Of a DNA stretch of 64,000 nucleotides, positions 1 to 9,793 are shown piece after piece. Below the pieces are notes generated by a model. It did not search any database and was not told the DNA's origin. It worked only from the letters and a program-made list of their open reading frames with translations. Position numbers and translations under genes: made by a program. Positions within the stretch are counted from its first letter, which is position 1, and every line of letters starts with the position of its first letter. Source of the stretch: Cyanodermella asteris (lineage: Eukaryota; Ascomycota; Lecanoromycetes; Ostropales; Stictidaceae); contig UYJD01000007.1 of assembly GCA_900618795.1 (NCBI GenBank), positions 1,130,385 to 1,194,384 on the forward strand, given 5' to 3'.

Positions 1-486
1 CCGACCATGTACACGCTGCAGGTCCAATACCTTGCCCGCTACCCTGTGGACATGCATCCACTCTTGGCCCTCGCCATTCTCGCATCCGGCTTGAGCGGTT
101 ATGCGCTGTTTCGTAGCGTCAACAACCAGAAAAACTTGGTTCGCAAGACGCAGGGCAACTGCATGATTTGGGGCAGACCCGCAGAATACATTAGGGCTCA
201 TTACAAAACCGGCGACGGCGTCGAGCGAGAGAGCCTGCTACTGTGCTCTGGGTGGTGGGCTGTGGCCCGACATGCCAACTACATCGGAGATTTGCTTCTC
301 AGTTTCTCCATGTGTGCCACGTGTGGCTTTACACACCTCCTGCCATGGACCTACGGCATCTTCATGACGGCCATCCTGATTCACCGATGCCACCGAGACG
401 AAAAAAGGTGCATGCAAAAGTATGGGAAGACTTACCAAGATTATTGCAAGCGAGTTCCGTATAGACTAATCCCTGGGGTTTATTGA
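1..486 (+). CDS. Delta(7)-sterol reductase (DHCR7-type), C-terminal part
   Basis: The 5' end lies outside the window; the reading frame is open from base 1 to a TGA at 484-486 and gives about 161 C-terminal residues. The family (ERG4/ERG24/DHCR7) consists of polytopic ER enzymes that reduce sterol double bonds with NADPH. The segment matches DHCR7 better than ERG24 or ERG4: it starts with a YTLQ-type segment, then has a NQKNL-like stretch, an RHANYIGDLL motif, the HLLPW loop, an HRCHRDEKRC motif and the VPYRLIPG end that is characteristic of DHCR7. Several hydrophobic segments are present, as expected for the membrane core. It lies tail-to-tail with the SHG1-like gene. Family assignment is confident; substrate and direction of use in this organism are not known from sequence. 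Confidence 0.85.
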   Translation, partial: PTMYTLQVQYLARYPVDMHPLLALAILASGLSGYALFRSVNNQKNLVRKTQGNCMIWGRPAEYIRAHYKTGDGVERESLLLCSGWWAVARHANYIGDLLLSFSMCATCGFTHLLPWTYGIFMTAILIHRCHRDEKRCMQKYGKTYQDYCKRVPYRLIPGVY

Positions 487-753
487 GGACGAGACGGGCG
501 ACGAGACGCCGAGGTAGGCGAGGAGATTACCAGAGGCGGCAAATCGGCGCTTCTTTCAACCTGCAGATCCGTGATAAATCCTTCCAGCGCACCAGAGGGT
601 CCTGTGGAAAGGACGACTTCAAGTCGAAGATAACAAGGGCAGCTAAACGTAAGCAGACAAGATGCTGGCGGATGGTCAAATAATACTTAGAGCATCGATA
701 GAAACATAGTGCATTACAACAGCCTCCCGAGGCTCGGCAGGAATACCACAATC

Positions 754-2430
754 TTATGCACGTCCACGGCTCCTGCTTCTATCCCGACGTCTCGATGAGG
801 TGCTGGGCACATAACGATCGATGTCGACCGGACTTTTCCCGCGCGGGGTGCCTCGAGGAGCCCGATCTCTTTCTCTGTGGTCTCTGTCACGATCCCTGCT
901 CCTGTCTCGCCTGTCTCTCCTATCGCGGTCCGGATCTCTGTCGCGGTCCCTCTCCCTGTCTCCACGATCGTATCGACGCGAGCTGGTGCTCGGCATATAT
1001 CGATCAATTTCGACTGGGCTTTTACCCCTTGCCCTCTCGCCTCGAGGAGACCTTTCGCGCTCTCGCTCATGTTTCCGAGTGTGCGGGCTTCGTGATCGGC
1101 TTCGGCGCCGCTCCCTATCCCGCTCCGGATCCTGGCGGAGATCACGCTTGTATGCCGCTGCTTCAATTTCCCGCTTGCGATACTGGTCACGCTTGTAAGC
1201 CTCTCTCTCGCGAGACCGGCTGCGCGGTCGAGAGCCCGACCTATTGCGAGCTTTAGACTCCAGATCCCTGCTGTCATCGCGTGCCCGCGAGCGAACGTCT
1301 GACAAGGGTGTACTGGTACGATCGGTTCTGTCAAAGGCCCGCGGTCCCGTGGGCGGCCTGCGAGCTGGCGTGTCGATGGAGCCGGAACGACTTTTCTCGT
1401 TGGGGACCTTCGACTTGCCAGCCAGCTCTCTGCCTTCCTGAAGCAAGGCTTCAAGCGCGGCCTCCTCCATTTCCTTCTCGGTCAATTGCTTTTTCGGAGC
1501 CAACTCAACACTGGGCTGTCTGGGCACCGAACGTGATCTCGACCTCCGGCGTTCGCGGCTTCGTGAGTCTCGTCGACGATATCGATCATGTCTATCACGG
1601 CTTCGATCTCTGCCTTCTGCGCGGCGTCGTGCTTCCCTCTCCTCACGCTGCTTCGCTCTCTCTGCCTCCTCTGCCTCTCTTTCTTTCGCCTTCCGTTCGT
1701 CTTCGGCAAGTTTCTTGGCTCTCTCTTGCTCGTATAGCCGCTTTTGCTCTTCTTTGTGCTTTTCCCGCTCGATTCGCCGTTTCTCTGCACGTGCTGCATC
1801 TTCTTTTTGGCGCTCCGCACGCTTCCTCAGACGCTCCACCTCTGCGGCTTTCTTCTCGAGCTCGGCCTTGATCCTGGCCTTCTCTTCCGCATTTCGCTTC
1901 TTCCGTTCCTCTCTCTCACGCTGCTGCTCACGCTCTAGACGTTTCACGGCCACCTCGTCTTCATACTCCTCGCTCGTCTTTGCGCCCATACGCTGCTCCT
2001 CCAAAGCCTTTTCATCACCAACTTCTAGACGTCGTATCTCTCTGGCAACGGTCTCGACATTGCTCACGTGCGCCAATATCAGCTGGTCGAGCTTCGCTTC
2101 CACCTCTTTGTATAGATTGCTTCGATCGACAACACCTTGAATCAGAGTAGCTGCCTTGCCGCGATCACGGCTGAGCAGTTCTGGGGCCTTGTCCGTTTCT
2201 GTATCCACGAGTTCGGCGAGAGCGGTTGCGAGATCATTCTTCGCGTCGCTCTCTGCAAATTCCGCCCAAACTCGTTTGCGGGCGCCGTCAAACTCTCCCT
2301 TCTTCTTGATCGCGTAGACGAGGTTGTCGATTGATTGGCGTTGCTGCGCGTTCAAGGGTAGTTCGGATGTCTTGTACTCGGTATTGCCCAAAGCCAGGTT
2401 GGCTGATGCAGAGCCATCAACGGTAGCCAT
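754..2430 (-). CDS. SHG1: COMPASS component Shg1/BOD1-like protein with long RS/RD-rich tail
   Basis: 558 aa, intronless. Residues about 28-120 resemble the COMPASS-Shg1/BOD1 domain: a short helical region with KKGEFD, a following RKRVWAEF segment, and a DRSNLYKEVEAKLDQLI segment matching the last helix of the family. Shg1 is a non-catalytic subunit of the Set1 histone H3K4 methyltransferase complex. Residues about 150-270 form a highly charged coiled coil (Glu/Arg/Lys). The rest is Arg-Ser and Arg-Asp rich like an SR protein and would be phosphorylated and disordered. The extreme C-terminus carries two copies of an 18-residue unit (see the repeat entry). Yeast Shg1 is much shorter; long charged tails occur in filamentous fungal homologues. 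It is divergent from the small complex I gene and shares a promoter of about 410 bp with it. Product identity rests on the N-terminal domain only. Confidence 0.72.
   Translation of the reverse strand: MATVDGSASANLALGNTEYKTSELPLNAQQRQSIDNLVYAIKKKGEFDGARKRVWAEFAESDAKNDLATALAELVDTETDKAPELLSRDRGKAATLIQGVVDRSNLYKEVEAKLDQLILAHVSNVETVAREIRRLEVGDEKALEEQRMGAKTSEEYEDEVAVKRLEREQQREREERKKRNAEEKARIKAELEKKAAEVERLRKRAERQKEDAARAEKRRIEREKHKEEQKRLYEQERAKKLAEDERKAKEREAEEAERAKQREEREARRRAEGRDRSRDRHDRYRRRDSRSRERRRSRSRSVPRQPSVELAPKKQLTEKEMEEAALEALLQEGRELAGKSKVPNEKSRSGSIDTPARRPPTGPRAFDRTDRTSTPLSDVRSRARDDSRDLESKARNRSGSRPRSRSREREAYKRDQYRKREIEAAAYKRDLRQDPERDRERRRSRSRSPHTRKHERERERSPRGERARGKSPVEIDRYMPSTSSRRYDRGDRERDRDRDPDRDRRDRRDRSRDRDRDHRERDRAPRGTPRGKSPVDIDRYVPSTSSRRRDRSRSRGRA
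787..1026 (-). repeat. Internal 18-residue duplication in the Shg1-like tail
   Basis: Two in-frame copies of a GKSPVxIDRYxPSTSSRR unit lie at 973-1026 and 787-840, separated by an RD-repeat spacer. They differ at two residues (E/D and M/V). The DNA copies differ mainly at third codon positions, so the protein sequence has been kept while the DNA has drifted. Confidence 0.85.
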
Positions 2431-2842
2431 GGTTGATGTAGGAAGGGCGGGCTGCGTGGAGGTGTCACTGTTCGATAAGGAATGACCACTAAGTGGCGCT
2501 CATTGTGCGAACTTGCGGAAGGTTTTGAATCGTACGTGTGGAAGATTGCACAGCGTTGAACCCCCTCAGTGCGCGTGGTAGATGTAGACGCACGATATGT
2601 TCCGCACGCTCAAGTCGACAAATGGGTTCGCGATTGACGACGGAGATCACGGCCGACGCCAAGACCGGCATCCGGAAGCTCTTTCCAACAGCATCACTGG
2701 TCACGACCCTGCTCCACGTGAATGATCTCGACCTCAATTCCAGCATTCATCTCCACTCAACCCAGGCGCAGACCTCCATCGCTATCGCTGTCGCCCCCAC
2801 AGACGTGTGAAGCCACAGCTTAGGGCCGTCGAAGCAGTCACC
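2431..2842. promoter_or_regulatory. Shared divergent promoter, SHG1-like / complex I subunit
   Basis: 412 bp between two start codons pointing away from each other. No convincing TATA box. Short frames here have no recognisable product. The stretch must hold both promoters and both 5' leaders. Confidence 0.6.
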
Positions 2843-3207
2843 ATGTCGAAAGTCCTCTTCTGGAGCGGTTTCGGTGCGTCAATTTAAAGAAAACGAGTCG
2901 ACGATCACGCGATGCTAATAGTGCATTAGGCCTCGCCGTCCGATTCTGGCAGATGGGTATCGAAATGCGGCCCCTTTTCTCACGCAACACAATCTGGGGT
3001 TACCCAGTATTCGCAGGCATCGGCGCTGGCGTCGGATACTGGCTGACCGGTGTCGAGAACCGACAAGTCAAGCTGCTGACGGAACGAAGAAACGCATTGC
3101 TGGACAAGAGACGGCGCAGGGCAGAGAGGAACGGAGAGGTCTTTGATGAGAAGATGCATGAGAGGCCGGTCGTGGGACCTGCATCAACCGTTGCGACCGC
3201 GGCATAA
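2843..3207 (+). CDS. Small mitochondrial membrane protein, probable complex I accessory subunit
   Basis: Two exons, 2843-2873 and 2930-3207, joined across a 56-nt intron with donor GTGCGT, branch-like GCTAAT and acceptor TTAG. Splicing gives 102 aa starting MSKVLFWSGFG. Residues about 34-50 form one hydrophobic segment (GYPVFAGIGAGVGYWLTGV) followed by a basic helix with a KRRRRAE patch. Size, single membrane span, basic matrix-side tail and the EMRPLF segment are reminiscent of fungal annotations for a small NADH:ubiquinone oxidoreductase accessory subunit (about 6.6-14 kDa). There is no cleavable presequence. The splice frame is clear and the small-protein call is strong; the exact subunit name is from memory of similar proteins and is uncertain. 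Confidence 0.6.
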
Positions 3208-3879
3208 TTGATTGAGATGGTTCAGAACGTTTCGCAAGGGAGTGCGAAGGAACCGGATGCCGGACGAAATACGCAATGTCTTCGCAGATTGAATTGCAAC
3301 CGCAAAATACCGGTGGGCTTGCAGGGTTGAGGCTTCCCGGTGTTAATCCCATAACCATCGGCTCGATACAGAAGCGAGGTTTTACGGGGATGATGGATTG
3401 GCTGGAAAGACTGACCTTCTCAGCTGTCAAAAACACTTTCATCTGTACATTGGCACGAATGATAAGCACTTTTAGCGAAACAAGACATATTTTGACAAAA
3501 ACGACCAGGCAGGAATGATCACGATCCAATTAGGGGGGCTCTGGACTACGGATTTCGCGCAATTTCTTGTTTTCCAGATCAAGTAGGGTACTTAGCACCC
3601 CGATTCGTAATCTCAGCTACTCGATGCGCGTGTTTTGAGCGGCCAAATTCGTTGCTCAATCAATGAGGTCTTACGGAGTTGGAAAGGTTGATGTGGGAAC
3701 TCGTACATTGGAAATATGTCAGCAAATCCAGTAGTGAACAAGACTGTTCATGTATGCCTTGAGTCCTGAAATGCCAATTCGCTCTCGGCATACATCCACG
3801 GCCTTACCAAGGACGGTCTGCTTAGTAAAGCCATAGATCTAAACAACAAGAACCAAGCGGCAGTTGATAACATCGGCCA
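3208..3879. other. Tail-to-tail intergenic region
   Basis: 672 bp between the ends of the complex I-type gene and the amine oxidase. Holds two 3' UTRs. Short frames on both strands have no recognisable product. Confidence 0.6.
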
Positions 3880-6111
3880 TCAAACCTGCGGAACTCCAGC
3901 AACAGCTTGGACCGGGCGGCCCAGCCTCAATTCTCTCATCTGCTTCTCCGTCAGAGTGGCAATGATGACTTGCTTGCGCACCTGCTCCTCCCTCAATTCG
4001 TCCACATCGTGAAACTCCTTGATCATGGCATCGATCGTGCCCTCCAGCTTGAATCTCGTCAAAATCTGTTTCAAGCCTCGCAGTGACGAGTCCAGGGCGC
4101 CAACAATCCAAGCATGGTTTGCCGAGGCATGCTCGCCAACAATCACGAACCTGGCGTCCGAGGCCGGACGCACGAGGTGCGGGATGAGCGTGCTGAATTG
4201 TCCCGGGGAAAAGAGAGCGAATGCACCGGAGGAGAATTCGTCCTTGGACCAGTCGTAAGCATGATGCTCGATCCAGAGATCGTGAATGGTGGCTTTGTTC
4301 TTCTTGAAACGTGTCTCGGTGTCCTTTGGCGACTCGTCTGGCCGGGGAATTGTGTGTAGCCGGGCGAGGTTGTACTCCATCAATTCTCGGAGTCCCTTGT
4401 CACCCGCTGGCGAGTCGGTTGAGACGTGAGAGGCGATGCGCTCGGAATCCTGTCCCCACGTGTATGAAGCCAGCAAAACACCGGGTTTCTCTGGATCATC
4501 TCCGGGTGCTTTGTCGTCGCCTTTGATGTTGTAAGATGGATACACGCAGACGCGAATTGGCAAGTCGGTCTTTGCGACGCCCCCGAGGCTGATGTCAAAG
4601 TCTCCCTGCTGCCACCACATCTTCTTGAATTTGATGCCAACCTGCCAGACCATCAGCACGAGGTTATTTCTGTAGACGACGGATCAGTGGCTTACCTTGG
4701 TCGAAGTGTCATACCTTAGGACACGAATCGCCGTCTTCATACCATATGGAAGCTCCATATCCGTCAGGTCAATCTTTTGCAGTGCACCGAGAGTCGTGGT
4801 ATTGACCACGGCCGAATATGAACGTGTTTCCTCCTTACCATCCCGGTCAGACATCGTGACTTCCACGCGGTGAATGTCGTTCTTGTCTGTCTCCGGGTCT
4901 TTGAGTGCCATCTTATTGACACGCTTACCTTGGAAGATTTTCTTCGAGTCAAGCTTCTCGAGAATCCTCTGGACTGTTATCCTGGTACCGCCCTCAATGC
5001 AGTACCATCGAGAGGGATTCTCCTTCTCCTCCTGATTGCCCGCATCGTCGTAAGCAAAAGCCAAGCTCTCAAAGACGTTCTCCGTGAAAGCCATGTCGTA
5101 CCACCCGGAAGCACTGTCGGTAGTCTCCAGCCAGTGGACAGTATCCGGATCATAACCCTCGACGTTTTGCAGATACTCTCTGAGCGAATACTTGTCGTGG
5201 CGCATCAAATATTCGTAGGCACGCTGCCTTGCTTCGTTGGCCCTGCTGATCAAAACTGGATCCTTGCTGGCTCTCGCCTCCTCGGTAAGAACTTGAGCAG
5301 CCTTGATTTTCTGCCTGAAGCGATCGAAAGCATCACCGAGGATCTCGTCCGTGGCCTTGTGCGAGACTCGTGTGACGGGAACCGTTCCTCCGTTGGCAGT
5401 GCTAACCTTGAAGGGGTCGTCATCACCCTCTGGGATTGGGTCTGGCGGTGCTTGTGTCTCATGGCCGTCCTTGTCGACGTACCGTCGCTTCTCATTCTGA
5501 CCGAGCTTGGCGGCCACATCGTTGTACCTGGTCGGACAATTTTTGCCTGTGAGATAATATGGGATGAGGACTGTGTTTTCGTCGCGGGGCTTGTTAGGCA
5601 CACCCATGTCCAGTCGACGGAACAGATCGAATGTACGTGCCATGATCGGGCTGTTGGGAAACCTCATCGCGCCAATGTCATAGTAGTCATGTTTATCCCC
5701 CGAGAACTCGTGTGTGAAGATCCTACCTCCCATGCGGTCTGGGTTTGCCTCGATAATCTCGTAATCGATCTCCAGGAATTGAAGGATGTATGCGGCATAC
5801 AAGCCAGCGATTCCTCCACCAATGATACCGATCTTTAGGTCCGAAGGTCTGTAGTCTCTGTCGTCAAATTTGCTGAGGGGAAATCTCTTTGTCTTTTTCT
5901 CCTCTTTCAGGGCTTCGACGAGATTCTTGATCACCTTGTCGGCTTCATGTTCAGGCCCCTGCTCCTGAAGCGCCTGCATGCGCAGAATCTGGTCGATCTC
6001 TGCATTGATGACGTTGGAAACGAGAGTGGCAACATACTCAGCCTTGAAGGGCGCACGGTCGCCAGCACGGCCATCGAACAGATTTCTGGGTAGACTTGAG
6101 GTAGTCGTCAT
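3880..6111 (-). CDS. FAD-dependent L-amino-acid oxidase-like amine oxidase
   Basis: Two exons, 6111-4696 and 4641-3880, split by a 54-nt intron (donor GTAAGC, acceptor GGCAG) that restores frame exactly; 725 aa. After a roughly 90-residue leader, residues 94-125 form the Rossmann dinucleotide fold (IGIIGGGIAGLYAAY, ending with an acidic residue before NPDRMGGR, the second FAD motif). The C-terminus carries the flavin-closing region with VGEHAS and a following helix that contacts FAD. This layout is that of flavin monoamine oxidases/L-amino-acid oxidases, which oxidise L-amino acids to keto acids with ammonia and hydrogen peroxide and serve nitrogen scavenging in fungi. No signal peptide and no C-terminal peroxisomal SKL-type signal is seen, so cytosolic location is inferred. 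Substrate is not predictable; a phenylalanine monooxygenase-like activity is an alternative. Confidence 0.85.
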
Positions 6112-7071
6112 GGTGTGTCCAGAAATATCATGGAAACAGGAAGTGTAAAGTGCAAGGGCGGTTGCCGTGAAAGACGATTTTTCCCCAGGATGCGATTCTT
6201 GTTAGCACCGAGTTCCTGTCGGTCTCATATCGAGCAATAAGGAAGCGAAAGGAAAGCTACTTATACTCCATCGTGAGCTGCCTGAAGCCCAGATATGGCT
6301 CTGGCAAAGGGCCTCTCTACGTGCTATCCACATCTTGAAGTCACACGCCAAAGACGCCTCAAAGCTAGCTTGCCCAAAACTGAGTGGGGGAGCCGACAAC
6401 TCACGGTAGTCAGGACTGCGGCTTGCTTGATGGCCATGTTCCGCAGCTATTCGACCGCGCCAGCTCAAGGCGTCCAGAACGAGGCTTCGGCCTCAAGCGC
6501 TGGCTGACAGGGGGCGGGAGGGCTGCAGTACGATACACGTTGCGCGGCACTGGAATATATAGGCTCCGCTTTGTGTAAGTGGTAAGCTGTTACCGCCCTG
6601 GTCTCGGTGCAGTGTCCCGTAGCGTCTTGGGTCAGCGGTCTGGAAGCCGACTCACACGTGTGGCGTTCTCGATGCCAGCTGGAGTGAACACCAGCACTAC
6701 CAGTTTATTCCATATCCGGACTGTGAGTCTGTGTTCAACCCCACATGACATAAGAAGACGCGTACATGCCACAGTCCACAAACCTGCAGGATGTCGGCCT
6801 CGTCTGGTCAGAAGGTGCTGAGAACAGGTGCAGACCCGTCGGGGCTACGCCATCGAATTCGGATATGTAAGACATGGAAGTCTCAGGTGATAGACAATAT
6901 CGCGACTATCGTGTGGCCTTCGCATTCGACGCAGCTACAAATACTGGCAGGTGAGGAAATCCCGCGGAAAATAACGTTAATTAGCGTGGCAAATCGCTTG
7001 CCTGCATTTGGCATCTATGGGTATCATTACGGTCGTGATCTTCATTAAGCCGGTTCTGTTCAACACAGTCT
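6112..7071. other. Intergenic: promoter of the amine oxidase, 3' region of the ubiquitin protease
   Basis: 960 bp. Overlapping short frames in several phases show no family features. No repeats or RNA gene seen. Confidence 0.5.
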
Positions 7072-9180
7072 TCAGTTTGCTGCTACCATATTTGCAACTC
7101 CTTGCATTCCTCCATTTTTGCCTTTCCTGGACCGCTTTTCACGTGTTCCTGCAGTACGCATCGGCGGAGCTACCGGCTGTGTATCATTTGAAAGTGTTTC
7201 TTCGTCGATAGAACCTTCAGCCCGTTGGGATAGTGGTGATTGTTCTGCCGACTGCACTGACACACTCTCCATTGTAGACTCAAAGGCACCTAGTGTGTGA
7301 GGGAAAGCGGACCTGCCCGACTTGTCTTGTAGATACCTGTCGGGCTTGGTGTGAGCTGACTGTGTCGCTAGAGAATTGATGGGCTCGTCCAAATTCTCGT
7401 CGCTGGCTTGTTCATCAAGGCTTGAGGGGATCTCTTCTAAAGCTGTTTGATCACGCGTCGCGGAAACTGAAGGCTCTAGGATTTCCGGTACTCTGGTACG
7501 CAGGTCGCCGTCCCACAAAACGCGATCGTAGAAGAGCATGTAAACACCATCGGTAGACAAAACCTGTTCCTGCGATACCTCATAGACAGTCTCGTCGCTG
7601 AATCGCCACCATCTTTTGTTATCACTAGGGTCACGCCTGTAGCAGACGTAATGGCCGTTCTCGTGTCGTCCCTGGTGAACAATGATGCCTCGAAGAGTAT
7701 ATGTAGCCCCGGAGGAAGTACTGGGTTTCAGAACGGCCCCAGCGAGTAGTGAAACGTTCGGATCCGCGCTCCAGCCTTGAATATCTTCTTGTTCTTCCCC
7801 CGAAACTCTGCCAAGACACCAGGCTGACAGATCCAGAAGCTCGGGAAATGTGACGCGAGCGTGATTTTTGGTCATGACGAAGGTATTCTCGTCAAAAACA
7901 CTGCGGTTGACGTGTAGCACAAGCGACTCCGGACATCGAGCTATAACAGCTTGACGACTCTTGACAGAGCTGACCCGATTCTTTTTGGGTACCTGGCACT
8001 TCTTCCCGATTGTGTTTTCCGAGAAATCTTCAAGGCGCAGAGCCTCGGTAACAGCCACCAACCGCGATTGGGCCGATTCATAGAAAGGCTCCCTTCCAGG
8101 TAGGCGCTTGTTGCTAACCAGACGTTCCAGTTGCTGTTTCTGTTGCAATAATGTGCATCGACCACAATCAACTCCCTCGATCTTCTCCAGCTCAGTGTAG
8201 CTATCGAGACACTCTTCAACCTGGTAGCTCAATCGCAAGGCATTTTCCAGGGGCAGAGTAATGCAGTTGAATGGAATCAGTGAGAGGCCTTCAACATGGC
8301 CACATTGCAGACAGCCGACTCGTTGAGCCAGGAGACCCTCCAGCGGATTTCGGAGGGCAACGTCTGCAATATCTTCAACTGTCGTCCTGCTCGCTCGGTG
8401 TCCGTTGGCGCTTCCAACCTCGCACAGTCCATTGTGAGACTGTGCTTTCTTCATGTTTCGGACTGCTTCCTTCTCCAGGTCGTCGATGATTTTGGAGAAG
8501 TATTCCTGGGCATCTTGCTGCGTCCAGCTACTCATATTCTTCAGCACGGTCGGAGTCCATAGCATCTGCCCGGTGCTTTCGGGATCATTGAGCTCGCTGA
8601 TAATCTCCGCAAGAGCCACGGTCATTGATGTATCCCTATCCCGATCCCGACCCCGCTCGTCATGGCCCCTGACAGACTGCAGGAACGGAGGCAGTCTAGT
8701 CAGTGACGCAAGACCTTGGATGACGCTGTTCTGATAGCAGGAGTTGTCCAAGTTTCCTAGTCCCGGTAGCTCACGTGGCGGTTGCCCTTTCAATATAGAC
8801 CCCGCGCTGGTAAACGTTCGGACACGCTGCCACTTGGTCAGAATTCCTTGACCGCCCAGTCCCAATACGCGCCTCATGGCCTCGCCCTTTGCCGCAAAAG
8901 TGCGCGACTGCGAAAACTTGGGCTCGTCCGTCTCTTGTTCAACTGATAGTGAAGCACGGCTATCAAGCGCCATTACTATTGACGATGGGGTCGAGTACAC
9001 AAGCGCATTCCAGAGGATGACTTTCAGCGAGTGTAGAAGGTTGAAGCGCTCTTGCAGGCAGTAAGCTGCAACAAGAAACAGCAGCCCGTAGATCAGAAGG
9101 TGTGCGGGTGATGTCGGTAGCTCGTATGTGCCCGTTGTCCTTTTGATTTGATCCCGCAAAGGGCTTTGGCGAAGGTCCAT
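7072..9180 (-). CDS. Membrane-anchored ubiquitin carboxyl-terminal hydrolase (USP/UBP family)
   Basis: 702 aa, intronless. A hydrophobic segment at residues about 27-43 (HLLIYGLLFLVAAYCLQ) would anchor the protein at its N-terminus. The USP catalytic domain starts near residue 139: Cys box GLGNLDNSCYQNS with the nucleophile at about Cys148, then WTQQDAQEYF, a CxxC pair followed by a second CxxC-like pair that suits the zinc ribbon of the fingers, and the His box RHENGHYVCY. The Trp/Phe-rich WWRFSDETV segment after it is typical. The tail beyond residue about 590 is polar and low complexity with a final basic patch. The N-terminal anchor plus USP domain is the architecture of yeast Ubp1 (ER) and Ubp16/USP30 (mitochondrial outer membrane); which of these it corresponds to cannot be settled here. 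It shares an upstream region with ALB1. Confidence 0.9.
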   Translation of the reverse strand: MDLRQSPLRDQIKRTTGTYELPTSPAHLLIYGLLFLVAAYCLQERFNLLHSLKVILWNALVYSTPSSIVMALDSRASLSVEQETDEPKFSQSRTFAAKGEAMRRVLGLGGQGILTKWQRVRTFTSAGSILKGQPPRELPGLGNLDNSCYQNSVIQGLASLTRLPPFLQSVRGHDERGRDRDRDTSMTVALAEIISELNDPESTGQMLWTPTVLKNMSSWTQQDAQEYFSKIIDDLEKEAVRNMKKAQSHNGLCEVGSANGHRASRTTVEDIADVALRNPLEGLLAQRVGCLQCGHVEGLSLIPFNCITLPLENALRLSYQVEECLDSYTELEKIEGVDCGRCTLLQQKQQLERLVSNKRLPGREPFYESAQSRLVAVTEALRLEDFSENTIGKKCQVPKKNRVSSVKSRQAVIARCPESLVLHVNRSVFDENTFVMTKNHARVTFPELLDLSAWCLGRVSGEEQEDIQGWSADPNVSLLAGAVLKPSTSSGATYTLRGIIVHQGRHENGHYVCYRRDPSDNKRWWRFSDETVYEVSQEQVLSTDGVYMLFYDRVLWDGDLRTRVPEILEPSVSATRDQTALEEIPSSLDEQASDENLDEPINSLATQSAHTKPDRYLQDKSGRSAFPHTLGAFESTMESVSVQSAEQSPLSQRAEGSIDEETLSNDTQPVAPPMRTAGTREKRSRKGKNGGMQGVANMVAAN

Positions 9181-9793
9181 GATGATCTTGGACCACGTTC
9201 GTTGGAAAGTAAAGCTGGATAATTCTCACTGATCAGGTCAACCGGGAAGACGAATATCTTGCGAGACAGCTGCTGACAGACGGCAGGGGAGCACGCAGAC
9301 ACCAAGCGCTGGCGGCGAAAGAGCAGACATGGGACGAGAAGTGCAAAGATTTGTTGGCCGCGAGTGGCAGCTGAGAGATGATCTCGAAGTGGTTGATGCT
9401 CTGTGAGGTCGGAACTGTGAGACGCAAGGGCCACTTCCTGCCATTCAAGTTGCCAAGCGCATGCGGCCGCGACTTCCGACAACGGCAAGGGTTAGGTCTC
9501 ATCGTTTGCCTGACGATGATCAGACAGCACGGCCGCGCAAATTCGCCGACGCAGTCTTCTTCGGAATCACCACCGGTTGACTATATTCTGAGAAGACAGA
9601 AAGTCTTTGGAATTTGTCCTGAACGCAAGATTCGGGTTTCAGGGCAGGATCCCTCCACTTGCGTCGAAAATTCCCCTGCGAGATCCGCGGCGGACAGTAC
9701 TCCGGCGCGAAATAATTCCTGAATTCCAATATTTCATAAAGCCCTCGCTTCCATTCCATTTTCCACCGTCTCTGGCCAAGAAGACAGTCCAAG
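9181..9793. promoter_or_regulatory. Shared divergent promoter, ubiquitin protease / ALB1
   Basis: 613 bp between divergent start codons. Contains the two 5' leaders. Short frames on both strands have no recognisable product. Confidence 0.5.

Noticed and set aside
9093-9488. Frames upstream of the ubiquitin protease start
   Set aside because: Considered as an upstream exon, but the annotated start already precedes the membrane anchor and no donor joins them in frame.
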